A stretch of 50,536 nucleotides of DNA from a bacterium (GTDB lineage Bacteria > Patescibacteriota > Saccharimonadia > Saccharimonadales > Saccharimonadaceae). The notes below the pieces were generated by a model. That model did not search any database, was not told the origin of the DNA, and worked only from the letters and a program-made list of their open reading frames with translations. The DNA is taken from NCBI GenBank assembly GCA_030427525.1, contig JAUIBD010000006.1, positions 1-50,536 on the forward strand. Direction: 5' to 3'. Below are positions 17,887-25,406 of this stretch, one piece after another (within the stretch, counting starts at the first letter, position 1; the number at the start of each line of letters is the position of its first letter). A program made the translations under genes and the position numbers.

Positions 17887-19005
17887 CTATTCAGATTCGT
17901 TTAGCGCATCCAGCAAGCTATCTTCAATGTTTTTCTTTGAAGGTTTTGCTTCAGATGGTTTGCTTTTCGCAGTTTCGATATCAAGCTCGTAGCCTGTTAA
18001 GCGGCTCGCTAGTCGTACATTTTGGCCGGCACGACCAATCGCGATTGACTGCTGATCTTCGTTTACGAATACCTTTGCGGTCTTGGCTTTTTCATCTAGC
18101 TCAACCTTGACAATCTCAGCTGGTCCTAGCGAACTAACAATAAATTCCTTAGGATCATCGCTATATGGAATAATGTCGATCTTCTCCTGGTCACCAACTT
18201 CATTCATCACAGCCTGTACACGGGTGCCGTGTCCACCTACAAATGTACCTACTGGGTCTACACCGGGCACACTTGAGTTTACGGCGAGTTTCGTGCGACG
18301 TCCCGCTTCACGAGCAATCGCCTTAATTTCAACAGCTCCAGTTTCCATTTCGGGCACTTCTTGCATAAACAAATGCTCGATGAACGCTTCGTTACCCCTA
18401 CTTAAAATAAGTTGAGGCCCACGATTGTCGCGTTCGATGTCTTTAATTAAAACTTTTATGCGCGAGCCTATGCTATAGAACTCTCCCTGAATTTGTTCGC
18501 TTTGCGGAATGATACCAATTGCTTTGCCAAGTTCTACGCGAACGACACGTGGCTCAACCCGCTGTACGGTTCCGGTAACGATCGCACCAATCTTGTCTTC
18601 GTATTCTGCAAGTACAATCTCTCGTTCTGCTTCACGTAGACGCTGCAGAACTACCTGCTTAGCTGTTTGCGCAGCCACACGTCCAAAGCTTGTCACTTCA
18701 TGCGCTTCTTCCAACACATCATCAAGTTTCGCATCTTTTTTGGTTTTCTGAGCATCTTCTACCGTAATCTGGTAGGCGTCATTTTCTACTTCCTCTACCA
18801 CAGTATGACGCACGTACACCTTCGCGGTGCCTTTTTGCGTGTTCAACACAGCACGCACATCTTGGTCGCGTTCGCCGTTGTCTCGACGCCATGCGGCTGC
18901 AATTGCTTGCTCGATTACATCAAGCACCGTATCTTCGGGTAGGTTTTTCTCTTCTGCAATCGTACGTACAGCCAAAGTCAGCTGCTTTAAGTTTAGGTCT
19001 TCCAT
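17887..19005 (-). CDS. nusA: Transcription termination/antitermination factor NusA
   Basis: Binds RNA polymerase and nascent RNA and modulates pausing, termination and antitermination. In 372 aa it has the N-terminal RNAP-binding domain (about 1-125), an S1 domain (about 130-200, DKIGAIVTGTVQRVEPRVVRV) and two KH domains (about 205-345) with GGHGTRVQAV and IGRAGQNVRLAS. The C-terminal acidic repeats of E. coli NusA are absent, as in many bacteria. The usual rimP and infB neighbours are missing; the gene stands between an HNH nuclease and clpC. It has a leader of about 45 nt with AAAGGGA before ATG 19005. Confidence 0.95.
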   Translation of the reverse strand: MEDLNLKQLTLAVRTIAEEKNLPEDTVLDVIEQAIAAAWRRDNGERDQDVRAVLNTQKGTAKVYVRHTVVEEVENDAYQITVEDAQKTKKDAKLDDVLEEAHEVTSFGRVAAQTAKQVVLQRLREAEREIVLAEYEDKIGAIVTGTVQRVEPRVVRVELGKAIGIIPQSEQIQGEFYSIGSRIKVLIKDIERDNRGPQLILSRGNEAFIEHLFMQEVPEMETGAVEIKAIAREAGRRTKLAVNSSVPGVDPVGTFVGGHGTRVQAVMNEVGDQEKIDIIPYSDDPKEFIVSSLGPAEIVKVELDEKAKTAKVFVNEDQQSIAIGRAGQNVRLASRLTGYELDIETAKSKPSEAKPSKKNIEDSLLDALNESE

Positions 19006-19058
19006 TATTTCCCTTTCTATTAAAAATTCCGACCTGCCGGCCGGATGTGTACTAATTT

Positions 19059-19087
19059 ATTATACGCCGCAGACTAACATCTGGCAA
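19059..19087 (-). promoter_or_regulatory. nusA promoter (TTGCCA-17-TATAAT)
   Basis: Minus-strand -35 TTGCCA (19087-19082) and -10 TATAAT (19064-19059) with 17-nt spacing. The -35 lies within the last codons of the upstream HNH nuclease gene. The leader carries a CCGGCCGG palindrome before the AAAGGGA ribosome binding site. Confidence 0.65.
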
Positions 19088-19736
19088 GCACATTTTGCAT
19101 GGCCTGCTTTTCAGACTGAGTTACCCATAGACTGTATTTCGATTTTACTTTTATCTGCCTCGTAACGTATTGGCAACGAAAGGGCTTGTTAGGTGGCAGC
19201 CAGGTTGCCGCATCACCATCAGATTTTTCTTGGTTAGCCGGGCCATCTACCGCAAGTAAATTTAACGGATCATTGGCAAGCGCTACTCTTCTATCAAAAC
19301 TGAGCTGTTGGGCGCCTTTTTGCCATGCATCGCTCAGTGCTACGACATGGTCAATCTGTACTGCGTCGCTAGTGGTTGGTCCTCGCTCAAAAACGATTAT
19401 TTTTGCTGTATATGGATCATCCAGCGTACCTGAAATTACTTTGCAATCGGCCGACAGTCGTGGGCCTTTCAAGTCACGTTTTAGTATAATATTCCTGGTG
19501 TCACACCCCAATACATTTGCCCAACCGTCACCAAATTGAGCGCGTGAATAACCAGTTTTTGGCGCTCGGCCTTTTACTGCTGTTGACTCGAGTGTTCTTA
19601 ATGTCGACTTTGACTCAACCGAAATATTCTCTGGCCGGCTTTGTCCAAGGTTTATGTCGCTGGTGCTTATAGGAATCGCCATCAGTAAAAGCAGAACGAT
19701 TACACCAATTAAGCGGCGAGTTCGGTAAGAATGCAT
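19074..19736 (-). CDS. Secreted HNH endonuclease-like protein (DUF1524 / GmrSD C-terminal type)
   Basis: A 220-aa protein: basic N-terminus plus hydrophobic helix (about 9-24) acting as signal or anchor, then an HNH nuclease domain. It contains YSRAQFGDGW, Asp129-His130 in VQIDHVVALSDAW, NDPLNLLAV and NQEKSD (Asn and Lys of the HNH fold), then WLPP. Family members are extracellular nucleases, so a role in scavenging nucleotides from host or environmental DNA is a reasonable inference for an organism lacking visible nucleotide synthesis. ATG 19736 is chosen over 19802 because the family signal starts there and TATACT ends 7 nt upstream; 19802 would lie within the aminopeptidase gene. Confidence 0.85.
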   Translation of the reverse strand: MHSYRTRRLIGVIVLLLLMAIPISTSDINLGQSRPENISVESKSTLRTLESTAVKGRAPKTGYSRAQFGDGWANVLGCDTRNIILKRDLKGPRLSADCKVISGTLDDPYTAKIIVFERGPTTSDAVQIDHVVALSDAWQKGAQQLSFDRRVALANDPLNLLAVDGPANQEKSDGDAATWLPPNKPFRCQYVTRQIKVKSKYSLWVTQSEKQAMQNVLARC

Positions 19737-19743
19737 AATATTC

Positions 19744-19749
19744 AGTATA
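19744..19749 (-). promoter_or_regulatory. -10 box TATACT of the HNH nuclease gene (leaderless)
   Basis: The minus-strand TATACT ends 7 nt before ATG 19736 and overlaps the plus-strand -10 of the aminopeptidase gene by 4 bp (shared TATA). Confidence 0.6.
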
Positions 19750-19751
19750 AT
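19746..19751 (+). promoter_or_regulatory. -10 box TATAAT of the M1 aminopeptidase gene (leaderless)
   Basis: The plus-strand TATAAT ends 6 nt before ATG 19758. Only 21 bp separate the two divergent start codons. Confidence 0.65.
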
Positions 19752-19757
19752 AGAGTC

Positions 19758-22265
19758 ATGCAGAGTGTACATCGACTTATAGACTGGTTTATTCCTGACC
19801 ATTACGAATTGACCTTAGATATCAACCGTAAAGAGCGAACGTTTTATGGGACGGTAACCATAGCTGGCACAACCACACAGGAAAACGTACTGCGTCTTCA
19901 TGCGAAAGACTTGGTGATTACTGATGCGGTGATCGACGGTAAAACGGCGAGCTTTTCTTCACACGAGAATGATGAACTTGAGCTTACCCAAGATGCGCTA
20001 CAGCCCGGAACGCATATTATTGTACTCGGCTTCGATGGCAAACTGACCGATAGCATGCATGGCATGTACCCTTGCTATTTCCAGCACGAGGGCAGAAAAA
20101 AAGAATTGGTTGCAACCCAGTTTGAGAGCCATCACGCCCGTGAGGTGTTCCCCTGCGTTGATGAGCCAGAGGCAAAAGCCACCTTCGATGTAACATTGCT
20201 GACTGAACAAAATGTTACGGTGCTAGGTAATATGCCTATTGATCATCAGAAAACCGAAGACGACAAGCTCGTCACTACTTTTGATACTACGCCGAGAATG
20301 AGCAGCTACCTGCTAGCCTGGGTGTACGGTGAACTACACAAGAAATCCGCTGAAACGAAAGATGGTGTTGAAGTAAATATTTGGGCAACTGTTGCTCAGC
20401 CTTCAGAGAGTCTTGATTTTGCACTTGATATTGCCGTACGCGCAACCGAATTTTTCAACGAATACTTTGACACACCCTACCCGCTACCAAAAGCAGACCA
20501 CGTAGCACTACCCGACTTTTCTAGCGGTGCTATGGAAAACTGGGGGCTTATTACGTACCGTGAATCTGCTTTACTAGCCCATCCGCGTGAAACCAGTGTC
20601 TCTAGTAAGCGCATGATTGCGACCGTCATTACTCATGAGCTTAGCCATCAATGGTTTGGCAATCTTGTCACTATGAAGTGGTGGAATAACCTTTGGTTGA
20701 ACGAAAGTTTTGCGAATTTAATGGAATACATTGCGGTGAATGCGTTGCATCCTGAATGGAATATTTGGCTCGACTACGCCGGGCACGAAGTAATCTTGGC
20801 GCTGCGTCGCGATGCAATCGATGGCGTCCAGTCAGTACAGGTTGACGTGCACCATCCTGATGAAATCAGCACATTGTTTGATGGCGCCATCGTGTACGCA
20901 AAGGGTGGGCGCTTACTTCGCATGCTGCAACATTACATAGGCCATGAGCAGTTCCAGGCAGGCCTGAAACAATACTTCAAGAAATATGCTTACCAAAATA
21001 CTGAGGGCGATGACCTTTGGGAAGAGCTCTCAAAGACAAGCGGTAAAGATATTACTACGTTTATGAATACCTGGATATCTCAACCAGGTTACCCAGTCGT
21101 CTCTGTAACGACTGATTCGATATCACAAGAACAATTCTTTGTAGGCAAGCACGACGAGAGCGCTAAACGACTATGGCCAGTACCGCTAAATGCAAGCAGC
21201 GAATCGACACCAAAATTACTAGAGACCAGCAATTTTTCAACAGGTCTATCTTTGGGCGAACGCCTGAACGTTGGCGACACCGCTCATTTCATTACGCTGT
21301 ATTCAGACGAACATTTTGAGGCAATACGAAAACAGCTAGTCGAGAAAACGCTGCTTCCTATTGATCGTCTCCAGTTTCTGCATGAGCAAACTATGCTTAC
21401 CCGCGGCGGACAGATAGAAAGTGCCCGCTTGATTCCTTTGCTCAATACCTATAAACAAGAAACAGCCGACGGTGTGTGGGATATTATTGGCTTGACGCTC
21501 GGCGAACTAAAAAAATTTGTCGACGCCGATAGTGAGCCTGAAGCAAAACTACGCCAGCTAAGTGCTTCGATTGCAACGAACGAGTTCCACAGACTTGGCT
21601 GGGAAAAACACACGGCAGAGCCAGACACTGACACAAAATTACGCTCAACCATAGCAGGGATGATGGTGTATGGACGAGATGAAGCGGTGCTTGAACAAGC
21701 AAAAGAGATATTTAAGACTAACACGCTTGAAAATATCGAACCCGAAATTCGTGGACTGGTGATTGGTACGATGGTGCGACACTTCCATGAAAAACAGCTC
21801 ATCGATGACTTAATCGCACACTATAGTAGCGCATCATCTGTCGATGTGAAGCTAGATATTTGCGACGGACTTACCAGCACAAACAACACCGAAACTATCA
21901 AAAAACTACTGTCACTACTGCTTGATACAGACACTGTCCGAACGCAAGACACTGCTCGTTGGTTTGTGTACCTTATGCGAAACCGCGATGCTCGTGAGCT
22001 AACCTGGCAATGGATGAAAGATAACTGGCCATGGATTGAGGAAAAATTTGCTGGTGACAAGAGCTTCGATGATTACCCACGCTACGCAGCAATGGGACTG
22101 AGCACCCGCGAACAACTCTCCGACTACATATCGTTCTTTACACCGTTTATGGACATTCCCGCTCTGAAACGAGCTATTCAACTAGGCATCTCTGAAATCG
22201 AAGGACGCGTTGAACTTATCGAACGTGACCAAGCTGGCGTACACCAGGCACTACTCAATCTCTAA
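19758..22265 (+). CDS. pepN: M1 family zinc aminopeptidase
   Basis: Releases N-terminal amino acids from peptides, useful to a peptide-scavenging cell. The 835-aa protein has the M1 substrate-anchoring GAMEN at 257-261 and the zinc site H293-E-L-S-H297 plus Glu316 (HExxH-x18-E), followed by a C-terminal ERAP1-like helical domain to the end. Length and order fit ERAP/PepN-type enzymes. No signal peptide is seen, so it is probably cytosolic. ATG 19758 is preferred to an in-frame ATG at 19731, which would lie upstream of the -10 box. The stop overlaps the rnhB-yraN gene by 15 bp, tail to tail. Confidence 0.95.
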   Translation: MQSVHRLIDWFIPDHYELTLDINRKERTFYGTVTIAGTTTQENVLRLHAKDLVITDAVIDGKTASFSSHENDELELTQDALQPGTHIIVLGFDGKLTDSMHGMYPCYFQHEGRKKELVATQFESHHAREVFPCVDEPEAKATFDVTLLTEQNVTVLGNMPIDHQKTEDDKLVTTFDTTPRMSSYLLAWVYGELHKKSAETKDGVEVNIWATVAQPSESLDFALDIAVRATEFFNEYFDTPYPLPKADHVALPDFSSGAMENWGLITYRESALLAHPRETSVSSKRMIATVITHELSHQWFGNLVTMKWWNNLWLNESFANLMEYIAVNALHPEWNIWLDYAGHEVILALRRDAIDGVQSVQVDVHHPDEISTLFDGAIVYAKGGRLLRMLQHYIGHEQFQAGLKQYFKKYAYQNTEGDDLWEELSKTSGKDITTFMNTWISQPGYPVVSVTTDSISQEQFFVGKHDESAKRLWPVPLNASSESTPKLLETSNFSTGLSLGERLNVGDTAHFITLYSDEHFEAIRKQLVEKTLLPIDRLQFLHEQTMLTRGGQIESARLIPLLNTYKQETADGVWDIIGLTLGELKKFVDADSEPEAKLRQLSASIATNEFHRLGWEKHTAEPDTDTKLRSTIAGMMVYGRDEAVLEQAKEIFKTNTLENIEPEIRGLVIGTMVRHFHEKQLIDDLIAHYSSASSVDVKLDICDGLTSTNNTETIKKLLSLLLDTDTVRTQDTARWFVYLMRNRDARELTWQWMKDNWPWIEEKFAGDKSFDDYPRYAAMGLSTREQLSDYISFFTPFMDIPALKRAIQLGISEIEGRVELIERDQAGVHQALLNL

Positions 22266-23192
22266 AAATCTATCCACCTTTGGTACATCGCCAGAGGTTG
22301 CGATGGCGGCGAGCCGCAAACTTTTCCCATACAAGTCGTGCCAGTGCACGTACATATTGGCTGCGAATTTCATCTGTCCAAGCTTCCTAGCAGTAATTGC
22401 ACTGAGACCGTCGCCACTTTTGGCATTGTTCCGATGTTTTACCTCTACAAACGTCAGCACGCCCTCTTTCTCGGCGACAATATCAATCTCACATAGTTTT
22501 ACTTTCCAATTACGCGCTATAATCTGATAACCGCTACCTGCAAGCCAATCACATGCAACGGTTTCGGACTGATTACCCGTCTCTGTGGTATCTTTTTTCT
22601 GCTTAGCGGGATTATTTTTGCTATCAGGAATATCAGCAACTGGTGCAAAACTGCGTCTATGTAGCGGAGTACTGCCGAGTGATAGTAACGCCTTTTTGTG
22701 CTCGGCGGTGCCGTATCCCACGTGCGATGCAAAACCATAGCCCGGGTACAGCTCATTTTGTTTTGTCATGTATTCATCACGAGCAACTTTTGCCACGATA
22801 CTTGCCGCCGAGACTGTTGGTACTAGCAAATCGGCTTTTTTCATCGTCGTCACATACTTCGAAAGAGCAGTGTCGTGTAGTAAGTTTTGTGTGCCATCTA
22901 TAATAATTTCATGGAAGGTTACTTGCTGAGCCTGCACTTCTTTCACGGCTCGTCGACATGCAAGACGGAGCGCCTCGGCAAGTCCAGCTCCATCAATTTC
23001 TGTCGCCGTTACCCACCCAATGCCTACGGCAGCGGCTTGTTCCATGATTTTGTCGTACAGGATTTCGCGCTTTCTCTTTGAAAGTTTTTTGCTATCGGTT
23101 AGACCCTCTATATTAGCGTCCAAGATCACTGCACCCACCACCAGCGGTCCTGCCCATGGACCCCTACCTACTTCATCAATTCCTAGTATCAT
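22251..23192 (-). CDS. rnhB: Ribonuclease HII fused to YraN (UPF0102) nuclease-like domain
   Basis: Residues 1-190 are RNase HII, which removes ribonucleotides from DNA and RNA primers. GIDEVGRGPWAG carries Asp6 and Glu7, IIIDG carries Asp99, KKADLLVP carries Asp121, and SIVAKVARD is present. After a polar linker (about 188-208) comes a complete YraN domain with GYQIIARNWK, EIDIV (Asp237) and FVEVKHR (Glu250, Lys252), a PD-(D/E)xK-like core. In many bacteria rnhB and yraN are separate neighbours after rplS; here they are one 313-aa chain with no stop between. TATACT ends 7 nt before ATG 23192. Confidence 0.93.
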   Translation of the reverse strand: MILGIDEVGRGPWAGPLVVGAVILDANIEGLTDSKKLSKRKREILYDKIMEQAAAVGIGWVTATEIDGAGLAEALRLACRRAVKEVQAQQVTFHEIIIDGTQNLLHDTALSKYVTTMKKADLLVPTVSAASIVAKVARDEYMTKQNELYPGYGFASHVGYGTAEHKKALLSLGSTPLHRRSFAPVADIPDSKNNPAKQKKDTTETGNQSETVACDWLAGSGYQIIARNWKVKLCEIDIVAEKEGVLTFVEVKHRNNAKSGDGLSAITARKLGQMKFAANMYVHWHDLYGKSLRLAAIATSGDVPKVDRFLEIE

Positions 23193-23199
23193 TATTTCT

Positions 23200-23205
23200 A
23201 GTATA
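23200..23205 (-). promoter_or_regulatory. -10 box TATACT of rnhB-yraN (leaderless)
   Basis: The minus-strand TATACT ends 7 nt before ATG 23192. It directly abuts the T-tract of the rplS terminator, so the -35 region falls in the terminator hairpin. Confidence 0.55.
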
Positions 23206-23232
23206 TAAAATCTCCCGCGACTTTGCGGGAGA
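23206..23232 (-). terminator. Intrinsic terminator downstream of rplS
   Basis: The minus strand reads TCTCCCGC, a 6-nt loop, GCGGGAGA, then TTTTATA. The stem spans 23211-23232 and the T-rich tail continues into the -10 of rnhB. Confidence 0.8.
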
Positions 23233-23251
23233 TTTATTTAGCTAGTTAGGA

Positions 23252-23779
23252 TTACGCTTCGTTTTCTTTGTGCGCTGCTTCTACTGCATCTTGCTTAGCT
23301 TTTAACTCTGCTTCTTCTGCAGCTTTTGCAGCAGCTTTTTCTTCAGCGGCCTTAGCCTTCTCTTCTTTAAGGCGAGCTTCTTCGGCTTCGGCGTGCGGGT
23401 CGCGTACATCATTTACTGCTTCACGGTCAAAGTTGACTGCACTTAAACGCGCGCTCTTACCAGAACGTTCACGTAGATAGCTTAGGAAGTTGCGACGTAC
23501 TTTACCACGGCGAGTAATTTCTACCTTTTCTACCAACGGGCTGTGCAATAGAAAGCTCTTTTCAACGCCTACACCACTAGCAATTTTACGTACCGTAATA
23601 CGACTAGTGTGCTGGTTCTTATTGTCAGTGCGGATTACAACGCCTTCAAACACCTGGATACGTTCTTTGTTACCTTCTTTAATTTTCTGGTGAACACGAA
23701 CAGTATCGCCGCTTCTTGCGTCAACTACAGCTGCCTTTTTCTGGGCATCATTCACCTTTTGAATCAATGCAAAACTCAT
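23252..23779 (-). CDS. rplS: 50S ribosomal protein L19 with long Ala/Glu/Lys C-terminal tail
   Basis: A structural protein at the 30S-50S interface. Residues 1 to about 115 match L19 (VNDAQKK, SGDTVRVHQKIKEGNKERIQVFEGVVI, SFLLHSPLVEKVEI, RRGKVRRNFLSYLRERSGKSAR). L19 is usually about 115 aa; here 175 aa. The extra 55-60 residues are almost only Ala, Glu, Lys, Asp and Gln, predicted to form a long charged helix. The rplS-rnhB-yraN order follows the widespread bacterial arrangement. A purine-rich GAGAGAAAAG precedes ATG 23779 and a clear terminator follows. Confidence 0.95.
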   Translation of the reverse strand: MSFALIQKVNDAQKKAAVVDARSGDTVRVHQKIKEGNKERIQVFEGVVIRTDNKNQHTSRITVRKIASGVGVEKSFLLHSPLVEKVEITRRGKVRRNFLSYLRERSGKSARLSAVNFDREAVNDVRDPHAEAEEARLKEEKAKAAEEKAAAKAAEEAELKAKQDAVEAAHKENEA

Positions 23780-23863
23780 CTTTTCTCTCGCTTATAGGTT
23801 TATATTGCTAATCAATTACTAATTGTAGCATAAATCACTACTGATGAAAAGAGTCTAAGCGGG

Positions 23864-23869
23864 TATACT
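23864..23869 (+). promoter_or_regulatory. -10 box TATACT of malic enzyme gene (leaderless)
   Basis: TATACT, a 6-nt spacer, then ATG 23876. No recognisable -35. Confidence 0.6.
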
Positions 23870-23875
23870 AGAGCT

Positions 23876-25009
23876 ATGGACTACAACAAACTAGCACTCG
23901 ACCTACATAAAAAATATAAAGGCAAGATTACAACCAAGTTACGCGATGAGGCTGAGCTTGATAAAACCAAACTGAGCGCTTACTACACTCCAGGTGTTGC
24001 AGCCGTTTCAAAAGCAATTGCCGATGATGAAAACTTATTACCTACCTACACGTGGACTAACAATGTTGTGGCCGTTGTTTCTGATGGTTCTGCAGTACTC
24101 GGGCTCGGTAACATTGGCCCAAAAGGCAGTATGCCCGTAATGGAAGGTAAAGCGTTATTATTTAAACATTTTGCTGATATTGATAGCGTTCCGATTGTCC
24201 TCGATGCACACTCCCCCGATGAAATCGTAGCCGCCGTAAAAACGATTGCGCCAAGTTTTGGCGGCATAAACCTTGAAGATATTGCCGCACCGATATGTTT
24301 CGAAGTAGAAGACCGCTTAAAAGCCGAGCTCGATATTCCTGTTTTCCATGATGACCAGCACGGAACGGCAGTTGTTGTCCTCGCTGGTTTAATCAATGCA
24401 ATGAAAGTAGTCGGCAAAAAGTTGGAAGACACAAAAGTAGTAACAATCGGAGCCGGTGCAGCAGGCACAGCCATCATGAAACTACTGCACAAATATGGTG
24501 TTGGCTCAATCATCGCAGTTGATAGTAAAGGTATTATCGGCGACAGCCGTGAGGACTTGAACGCTGAGAAAAAAGCACTACTAAACTACCTTGATACATC
24601 TCACTCTGGCACACTCGATGATGCCATTGAGGGTGCTGACATCTTTATCGGTGTGTCAAAGCCCGGGCTACTTACAAAAGAAATGGTTGCAAAAATGGCA
24701 AAAGACCCTGTGGTGTTTGCCATGTCAAACCCTCTACCAGAAATTATGCCCGATGATGCAAGAGCAGCCGGCGTTGCAGTACTTGCAACCGGGCGCAGTG
24801 ACTTTGCCAACCAAGTAAATAACGCAATCGCTTTTCCTGGGATATTCCGTGGCGCACTGGACAACGGTGTAAAGCAGATTACTGACGAACACAAAATAGC
24901 AGCAGCAGAAGTCATTGCTAGCCTTGTCGAGAGCCCAACAGCCGAGCAAATTGTGCCGAGCGTGTTTGAAGAAAAGCTAGTGCCCGCAATCGCTGCCGTA
25001 ATCCGCTAA
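23876..25009 (+). CDS. Malic enzyme (malate to pyruvate, NAD(P)-dependent)
   Basis: Oxidative decarboxylation of malate to pyruvate and CO2. The 377-aa short bacterial form has AYYTPGVAAVSKAI, GLGNIGPKGSMPVMEGKA, the metal/substrate motif FHDDQHGTAVV near 157-168, the nucleotide-binding GAGAAGTAI near 192, and ATGRSDFANQVNNAIAFPGIFRGAL. It lacks the C-terminal phosphotransacetylase-like domain of the large type. Coenzyme choice cannot be decided by eye. It is leaderless by promoter position, and followed after 1 bp by an unknown gene in the same operon. Confidence 0.93.
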   Translation: MDYNKLALDLHKKYKGKITTKLRDEAELDKTKLSAYYTPGVAAVSKAIADDENLLPTYTWTNNVVAVVSDGSAVLGLGNIGPKGSMPVMEGKALLFKHFADIDSVPIVLDAHSPDEIVAAVKTIAPSFGGINLEDIAAPICFEVEDRLKAELDIPVFHDDQHGTAVVVLAGLINAMKVVGKKLEDTKVVTIGAGAAGTAIMKLLHKYGVGSIIAVDSKGIIGDSREDLNAEKKALLNYLDTSHSGTLDDAIEGADIFIGVSKPGLLTKEMVAKMAKDPVVFAMSNPLPEIMPDDARAAGVAVLATGRSDFANQVNNAIAFPGIFRGALDNGVKQITDEHKIAAAEVIASLVESPTAEQIVPSVFEEKLVPAIAAVIR

Positions 25010-25010
25010 T

Positions 25011-25406
25011 ATGAAGAAAGTTCGCGCAGAAACCGTATGGGGAGTAGATCCAGACAGTCATGATCTCACACTTCGACACAACACCGTACTTTTTCCTTAT
25101 CAACACGTAGAATCAGGCCGTAGTTTTCATTCTGTCGAGCAGCCATTTTGGACAGGCGGTTTGAGTCGTCATGATTTTGCGGCATTTATCGATGAGAGAG
25201 GCTACCTCGTTTATAAGCGTGCAAACTTAGGTAAAACCGCTCTAGTAAGCGGTCAACTTGTCGAGATGAATCCTGAATACTACGTAACCCCTACCATGGC
25301 TCGACATTTATCGTCCGTTGGTCTGGAAGATTTGGAGGGTTTTACCATACCGACAATTGTCGACTATGCTCGTGATCGCTACGACTCTTTACCATGGGCT
25401 AGATAA
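25011..25406 (+). CDS. Unknown 131-aa soluble protein, cotranscribed with malic enzyme
   Basis: The start codon lies 1 bp after the malic enzyme stop, so translation is probably coupled. The protein is soluble, rich in Tyr, His and Trp, with no signal peptide, cysteine or recognisable catalytic motif. It begins MKKVRAETVWGVDPDSHD, and the C-terminal part is GFTIPTIVDYARDRYDSLPWAR. I do not recognise the family. The last 8 bp overlap the convergent pilB gene. The reading frame and operon position support a real gene. Confidence 0.6.
   Translation: MKKVRAETVWGVDPDSHDLTLRHNTVLFPYQHVESGRSFHSVEQPFWTGGLSRHDFAAFIDERGYLVYKRANLGKTALVSGQLVEMNPEYYVTPTMARHLSSVGLEDLEGFTIPTIVDYARDRYDSLPWAR

Noticed and set aside
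19737-19802. Upstream start at 19802 for the HNH nuclease
   Set aside because: It would place the start inside the divergent aminopeptidase gene and upstream of the -10 box; the signal peptide begins at 19736.
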